A stretch of DNA of 27,422 nucleotides from DATEZO01 sp035255485 (GTDB taxonomy: Bacteria > Pseudomonadota > Gammaproteobacteria > Burkholderiales > Burkholderiaceae_D). The DNA is taken from contig DATEZO010000084.1 of assembly GCA_035255485.1 (NCBI GenBank), positions 1-27,422 on the forward strand, read 5' to 3'. Below, piece after piece: positions 21,217 to 27,422 of the stretch. The notes under the pieces are model-generated. The model saw nothing but the letters and a program-made list of their open reading frames with translations, had not been told where the DNA came from and made no database searches. The first letter of the stretch is position 1; each line of letters opens with the position of its first letter. The position numbers and the translations under genes were made by a program.

Positions 21217-22104
21217 ATGGCGCAGCCCAAGATGGCAAAAAAATCAAGCCGGCACCACCGGAATAAACAATCCGAACCGTCCAAGGATAAGCCGGAGCCT
21301 CAGCTTGATGCAGATGTGCCGGGCGCGCAGGCAAACAGTGAAGCGCGCGAGAGCGAAGCCAATTGGCTGCCCATGCGGCTACACGCTTCCGAGAGTAACA
21401 CGTCGGCACAGGCAGACCGAAAGCCGACGCCGCTGGCGCTGATGCCACGGCAGTTTCCTGCCATGCACGATGAAGCGCAACAGGTTGCGGCGCCGGAAGT
21501 GCATGAGGCGAAAGCGAAACTTTCGTCTCGGGCGCGGGCATTGCTGATCGGCTGCGGCGTCAGCGCTGCGTTGATACTTTCATTCAGCGCGCTCAAGACC
21601 AGCCGCAACGAACCCCATGTGGCACTAGCCGACCCAGTGGTGTCGCTCGTTTCAGCATCGCAGAGCAGTGCGGGCGGACACGCTGTACATGACGCGTCGT
21701 CATTGGAAAAAGGGGATGCCGTAACGTCCACAACCCATGCCGGCTCCAGGCATGCTGCTGCAAGCAAATCGGGCTCGGCGGCATCGCATGCGGGGAAAAA
21801 ATCCAGCCATACGCACACTGAGCATATAGCCCATGCATCAGCGGACAAGGCAAAGAAAAAATCTGCCCCAACCATTGCCAAGGCGCCGACAAAGCCGCAT
21901 GAAGATCGCTCTGCGCTGCTCCTTGCACAGAACAGCGCGACGCCGACCAGCAAATTGCCGGCCAGCCAGGATCGATATGCGCAATGCCGGGAGATCGGCA
22001 ATTTTTTCCGCCGCGAACAATGCAAATGGCAAGTCTGCAACGGAAAATGGGGGCAGGACGGCTGCCCGTCGTATGCAAGTAATAACAGGGAAGTCAACTA
22101 CTGA
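21217..22104 (+). CDS. Membrane protein with Cys-rich C-terminus, unknown function
   Basis: A 295-residue protein of unusual layout: a charged, Lys- and Glu-rich cytoplasmic part (residues 1-106), one membrane helix (residues about 108-126, ALLIGCGVSAALILSFSAL), then a long Ala/Ser/His/Lys-rich low-complexity segment. The compact C-terminal motif is AQCREIGNFFRREQCKWQVC followed by NGKWGQDGCPSY, with four Cys. The tail looks folded and conserved, probably periplasmic with disulfides. A ribosome site ACAGGAAAG precedes the ATG. No named family is recognised. Confidence 0.7.
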   Translation: MAQPKMAKKSSRHHRNKQSEPSKDKPEPQLDADVPGAQANSEARESEANWLPMRLHASESNTSAQADRKPTPLALMPRQFPAMHDEAQQVAAPEVHEAKAKLSSRARALLIGCGVSAALILSFSALKTSRNEPHVALADPVVSLVSASQSSAGGHAVHDASSLEKGDAVTSTTHAGSRHAAASKSGSAASHAGKKSSHTHTEHIAHASADKAKKKSAPTIAKAPTKPHEDRSALLLAQNSATPTSKLPASQDRYAQCREIGNFFRREQCKWQVCNGKWGQDGCPSYASNNREVNY

Positions 22105-22251
22105 CCATTTAACGCCTGCATCATTCGGCAAATCCCGTCTTGCGCCATACCCGTCGGGGGAAAAGTGATATTGCTGTGAGTGCTGTGAAGCCCTAAACGC
22201 CTGAGCCACTGTGGATCGGCAATTGAGGAACGGACTACCGCGTCAGCGCCA

Positions 22252-24921
22252 TCAGGCCTGTGCATACAGCCAGCCTTTCCGAAACAACAGCTTTTCCATC
22301 TCGACAAGGAAAAACACGATGCTGGACAGGAAAAGGCAGAACATCAACTCCTGTACGGTGAGCGGTTCGGTATTGAAAATGGGATTCAACAGCGGTAGAT
22401 AGATGGTCGTCATCTGTAACGTAAATGTGAGTGCTACGGCACCGAGCAACGCCACATTGGAAAACAGGCCTTGCCGGAACAGGGATTGCCGCTCTGAACG
22501 AATAGCCAAGACGTGTCCCATCTGCGACAGCGTCAGCACTGTAAAAACCATGGTTTGCCAGTGGGCGGACCCGATGTGAATGGCCCATGCTTGCGCAAAC
22601 AGCGACACCGCCGCGATGCTCAAGCCGATCCACACGATATGCTGCCACATGCCATGCGCGAATATGCTTTCCGCAGGCGGGCGCGGTGGACGCTGCATTA
22701 CACCGATTTCCGCCGGTTCGGCGGCAAGCGCCAGTCCGGGCAAGCCGTCCGTCATCAAGTTGATCCACAGGATATGGATCGGCAGCAGCGGAATAGGCAA
22801 GCCCAGAAAGGGTGCCAGAAAGATAACCCAGATTTCCGCTGAATTGCCGGTCATCGCGTAACGGATGAATTTGCGGATATTGTCGAAAATACGCCGGCCC
22901 TCGCGGACTGCGCCAACGATGGTGGCAAAATTATCGTCCAGCAGCACCAGGCTGGAGGCTTCCCGCGCCACGTCGGTGCCGGTCCTGCCCATGGCTATGC
23001 CGATATCGGCGCGTTTCAGGGCCGGCGCATCGTTGACCCCATCGCCTGTCATGGCGACAAATTCTCCCTGCACCTGCAGGGCTTCGACGATGCGAATCTT
23101 TTGCGCCGGATCGACGCGTGCATAAACCCGGACGCGGGAAACTTGCTGCCTGAATGCATCATCATCCAGCTTTGCCAGTTGCGATCCGGTCATGACGCTG
23201 TCGGCTTGGTCGACAATGCCAAGCTCCACAGCAATGGCGCGTGCCGTGGCGGCATGATCGCCGGTAATCATGACCGGCGTGATTCCCGCCGATTGGCACA
23301 GGCGCACTGCTTCTTTGGCTTCCTCGCGCGGGGGATCGATCAGCCCGACCAAGCCGACAAAGACAAGCCCGGCTTCGAGTAATTCGGCATTGTGCTCCCG
23401 CGGTACCGATGGCCAGTGGCGATACGCCACCGCAAGCACGCGCAGCCCTTGCGTCGCCATGCGTTCAGCCTCCGCCAGCAAGTCGTCATTCCGCACCGGC
23501 GCAGTCTCGCCCCGGGTGGCAAGCGTGGCGATGCAGAGCGGCAGAACGCTTTCCGGCGCGCCTTTGGTATACGCGATAAATCCATCTGGCTGGCGGTGAA
23601 ACGTGGTCATGCGTTTACGCTCGGAATCGAACGGCAGTTCAAATACCCGCGCGGCTGTCTGCTCCAGCGCCGTCTTGTCATAACCGGCTTCCAGCGCTGC
23701 CAGGTACAAAGCCACTTCGGTCGGATCCCCGGTCGCCATGGCGTCAGTGCCGCAGCTTGCATCGTTGGACAGTGCCAACGCGCTCAGCAGGCTGATCCAT
23801 GGTTCTTGCATGGGCACCTCATGCAACTGGTGCAACATCGTGTCGACAGCATACAGTTGTTTTACCTGCATCCTGTTCTGGGTCAGTGTGCCGGTCTTGT
23901 CCGAACAGATGTAGGTTACCGAGCCCAAGGTTTCCACCGCTGGCAAACGGCGGATAAGCGCATGCTGCTGCACCATTTTACGGGCTCCCAGCGCAAGGGA
24001 AATGGTTACGATGGCAGGCAATGCTTCCGGAATCGCTGCCACGGCCAGGCTGACCGCAGTGAGGAACATCAGTACCAGCGCTTCGCCGCGCAACAGGCCA
24101 ACCACGAACACGACCGCGCAAATGGCGAGCACGGCGTATCCGAGACGACGACCGAATGCCGCCAGCCGCTTTTGCAATGGCGTTTTGAGCTCACCCTCTT
24201 TATCCAGCAAGCTGGCAATCTTGCCCAGTTCGGTCGCCATGCCGGTCGCCGTCGTGATGCCGATACCGCGCCCATAGGTGACCGTTGTCCCCTTGTAGGC
24301 CATGTTGCTGCGATCGCCGATGGGCAGTTCGGCGGCAGGCAGCGGATGGCAGCCTTTATTCGCTGTGACCGCCTCCCCTGTAAGCAAGGCTTCGTCAACC
24401 CTGAGCTGGATCGCTTCGACCAGACGCAAATCGGCCGGCACCACGACCCCGGCTTCCATCAGTACTATATCGCCCGGCACCAGTGCCTTGGCGGGCACAA
24501 GGGTCCGTTCTCCGCCGCGCAGCACCAGCGCATTGCTGGCTGTCATTTGCTTCAAGGCCGCCATGGCACGCTCGGCGCGCACTTCCTGGATAAAACCGAT
24601 TACGGCGTTCAGCATGACGATTACCGCGATCGCCAGCGTGTCCTTGATATCGCCAACAATTCCGGACACCATCGCAGCGGCAATCAGCACCAGGATCATG
24701 AAGTCGTTGAACTGGTCAAGCAGCATGCGCCATATCGGACGTGGCGGCTTTTCCTCAATTGCATTGGCGCCGTAGCGGGCAAGGCGGCTGGCTACCTCGC
24801 CTGGTGATAGCCCGGCATTGGGATCGGTCTGCAGTTTGCCAGCAGTTGCAGACACATCGAGCTCATGCCATGCGATAGCGGCAGAGTCGATCTGGCCAGA
24901 TGCGGTAGAAGCCGCGTTCAT
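22252..24921 (-). CDS. Cation-transporting P-type ATPase (P2A, calcium-type)
   Basis: An 889-residue ion pump. Landmarks: N-terminal cation-ATPase domain (WHELDVSATAGKL), M1-M2 near residues 68-112, actuator motif LTGEA (residues 180-184), M4 motif IPEALPA (residues 297-303), phosphorylation site DKTGTLT with Asp341, hinge MTGDGVNDAPALKRADIGIAMG and six C-terminal helices. The layout fits the Ca2+/Mn2+ P2A group more than K+ or heavy-metal pumps; the exact ion is not certain. The actuator has TGEA where most members have TGES, but the catalytic Glu is kept. The frame is open to 25146, but the extension is not family-like, so ATG 24921 was chosen; its ribosome site is weak. Part of this gene is copied at 19681-19850. 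Confidence 0.93.
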   Translation of the reverse strand: MNAASTASGQIDSAAIAWHELDVSATAGKLQTDPNAGLSPGEVASRLARYGANAIEEKPPRPIWRMLLDQFNDFMILVLIAAAMVSGIVGDIKDTLAIAVIVMLNAVIGFIQEVRAERAMAALKQMTASNALVLRGGERTLVPAKALVPGDIVLMEAGVVVPADLRLVEAIQLRVDEALLTGEAVTANKGCHPLPAAELPIGDRSNMAYKGTTVTYGRGIGITTATGMATELGKIASLLDKEGELKTPLQKRLAAFGRRLGYAVLAICAVVFVVGLLRGEALVLMFLTAVSLAVAAIPEALPAIVTISLALGARKMVQQHALIRRLPAVETLGSVTYICSDKTGTLTQNRMQVKQLYAVDTMLHQLHEVPMQEPWISLLSALALSNDASCGTDAMATGDPTEVALYLAALEAGYDKTALEQTAARVFELPFDSERKRMTTFHRQPDGFIAYTKGAPESVLPLCIATLATRGETAPVRNDDLLAEAERMATQGLRVLAVAYRHWPSVPREHNAELLEAGLVFVGLVGLIDPPREEAKEAVRLCQSAGITPVMITGDHAATARAIAVELGIVDQADSVMTGSQLAKLDDDAFRQQVSRVRVYARVDPAQKIRIVEALQVQGEFVAMTGDGVNDAPALKRADIGIAMGRTGTDVAREASSLVLLDDNFATIVGAVREGRRIFDNIRKFIRYAMTGNSAEIWVIFLAPFLGLPIPLLPIHILWINLMTDGLPGLALAAEPAEIGVMQRPPRPPAESIFAHGMWQHIVWIGLSIAAVSLFAQAWAIHIGSAHWQTMVFTVLTLSQMGHVLAIRSERQSLFRQGLFSNVALLGAVALTFTLQMTTIYLPLLNPIFNTEPLTVQELMFCLFLSSIVFFLVEMEKLLFRKGWLYAQA

Positions 24922-25102
24922 GTCATTGGAAAATGCCTTGATTAGTGCAAGGCTGAAATTCAGTGCAATACCGATTAAGAAATTTGCCTTCGTAACTATC
25001 TCACTTCTCCAACGGGTGCACCTTTGACGCGAATCAATAGGATGCCCCTCCTGCACACACGATAATGTTTTAATTACATGCAGAAAAACAGAAAGGGAAG
25101 CA

Positions 25103-26865
<1,763 letters not shown>

Positions 26866-26869
<4 letters not shown>

Positions 26870-27422
26870 GTGTCCCCTACGACAAATCCATGTCCATATC
26901 GCTGCTAACCGACATGCTGCGCATACGCCGCATGGAGGAAAAGTCCGCTGAATTGTATGGCGCCGGGAAGATTCGCGGTTTCTTGCATCTGTATATCGGC
27001 GAAGAAGCAGTCGCGGTCGGTGCGCTGCATGCACTCTGTCCCGAGGACAACATCATTGCCACCTATCGGGAACACGGCCACGCTCTGGTGCGAGGGGTGG
27101 CCATGAACGCCATCATGGCGGAAATGTTCGGCAAGCGGGATGGGTGTTCGCATGGACGCGGCGGCTCCATGCACATCTTCGACCGCACCACCCGCTTCTT
27201 TGGCGGCAATGCCATCGTCGGCAGCGGACTGCCGCTCGCCGTGGGCCTTGCGCTGGCGGACAAGTTGCAGGGCATGCAGCGCGTGAATGCCTGTTTCTTC
27301 GGTGAAGGCGCGATTGCAGAAGGCGCCTTCCATGAATCGATGAACCTTGCCGCCTTGTGGCAACTGCCGGTACTTTTTCTTTGCGAGAACAATTTCTATG
27401 CGATGGGCACGGCATTGGCGCG
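26866..27422 (+). CDS. Thiamine-dependent 2-oxoacid (pyruvate/acetoin) dehydrogenase E1 alpha, partial
   Basis: The first 185 codons of an E1 alpha subunit that continues past the window. It reads SLLTDMLRIRRMEEKSAELYGAGKIRGFLHLYIGEEAVAVG in segments, then EHGHALVRG, the conserved GCSHGRGGSMHIFD and the thiamine diphosphate region FFGEGAIAEGAFHESMNLAALWQLPVLFLCENN. The usual GDG start of the thiamine motif is GEG here. E1 alpha with E1 beta, E2 and E3 turns pyruvate (or acetoin) into acetyl-CoA; the partners would be expected just downstream. The ATG lies inside the stop of the ligase gene, so the two are translated together and both would feed acetyl-CoA metabolism. Confidence 0.92.

Noticed and set aside
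23392..24807. A 471-codon open frame on + opposite the P-type ATPase
   Set aside because: It is the shadow of a GC-rich coding strand; no ribosome site and no family-like motif, while the minus strand encodes a complete ATPase.

Overview
The window looks like a chromosomal segment of a betaproteobacterium, probably Burkholderiales and plausibly an arsenite-oxidising Oxalobacteraceae such as Herminiimonas. The lineage is inferred from the aioBA pair, gene styles and codon use; no rRNA or marker gene is present to prove it. No tRNA, rRNA, CRISPR array or complete insertion sequence was seen.

Layout. (1) 1-3240: an HdeD-like membrane protein, an intact aldo/keto reductase, a broken chimeric cytochrome c and a TehB-like methyltransferase, all on +. 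(2) 3299-7110, on -: arsenite oxidase aioB-aioA with no regulator, cytochrome or cofactor gene beside it. It abuts the 5' stub of a short-chain dehydrogenase and the 3' two thirds of a second aldo/keto reductase. An FNR/CRP-type dyad lies about 100 bp upstream of aioB. (3) 7313-15926: a complete filamentous (inovirus) prophage of about 8.6 kb in a dif-like site. Its order is repressor (-), then on + a PPC-motif protein, a small membrane protein, Rep, ssDNA-binding protein, two small proteins, major coat pVIII, terminator, a 19-residue hydrophobic micro-ORF, adsorption protein pIII with a Thr/Ser/Gly repeat, pVI-like, Zot/pI and an ICMT-like membrane methyltransferase. An intergenic region with a very large inverted repeat and a last small ORF follow. 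(4) 16165-24921: SYLF lipoprotein, NfeD protease plus slipin operon, a fragment duplicated from the nearby P-type ATPase, an HDOD protein, a Cys-rich membrane protein and a calcium-type P-type ATPase. (5) 25103-27422: an acetyl-CoA synthetase-like ligase translationally coupled to a 2-oxoacid dehydrogenase E1 alpha gene that runs off the window.

The most interesting observation concerns the prophage ends. A 17-bp direct repeat (7313-7329 and 15910-15926) contains a XerD arm and a dif-like central region, and the right copy forms a full 28-bp dif-like site. The left copy lies inside the 3' end of the repressor gene. Joining the ends in silico to make the phage circle extends the repressor reading frame across attP by 29 codons, to a stop at 15820-15822, 25 nt before a strong leftward rho-independent terminator (15794-15767). 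In the prophage the same frame stops after only two chromosome-encoded codons. Integration would therefore exchange a basic 29-residue tail of the repressor for a two-residue end. This resembles the integration-dependent immunity of some mycobacteriophages, but here it would be driven by host XerCD in an inovirus. The sequence arithmetic is direct; the biological consequence is inference.
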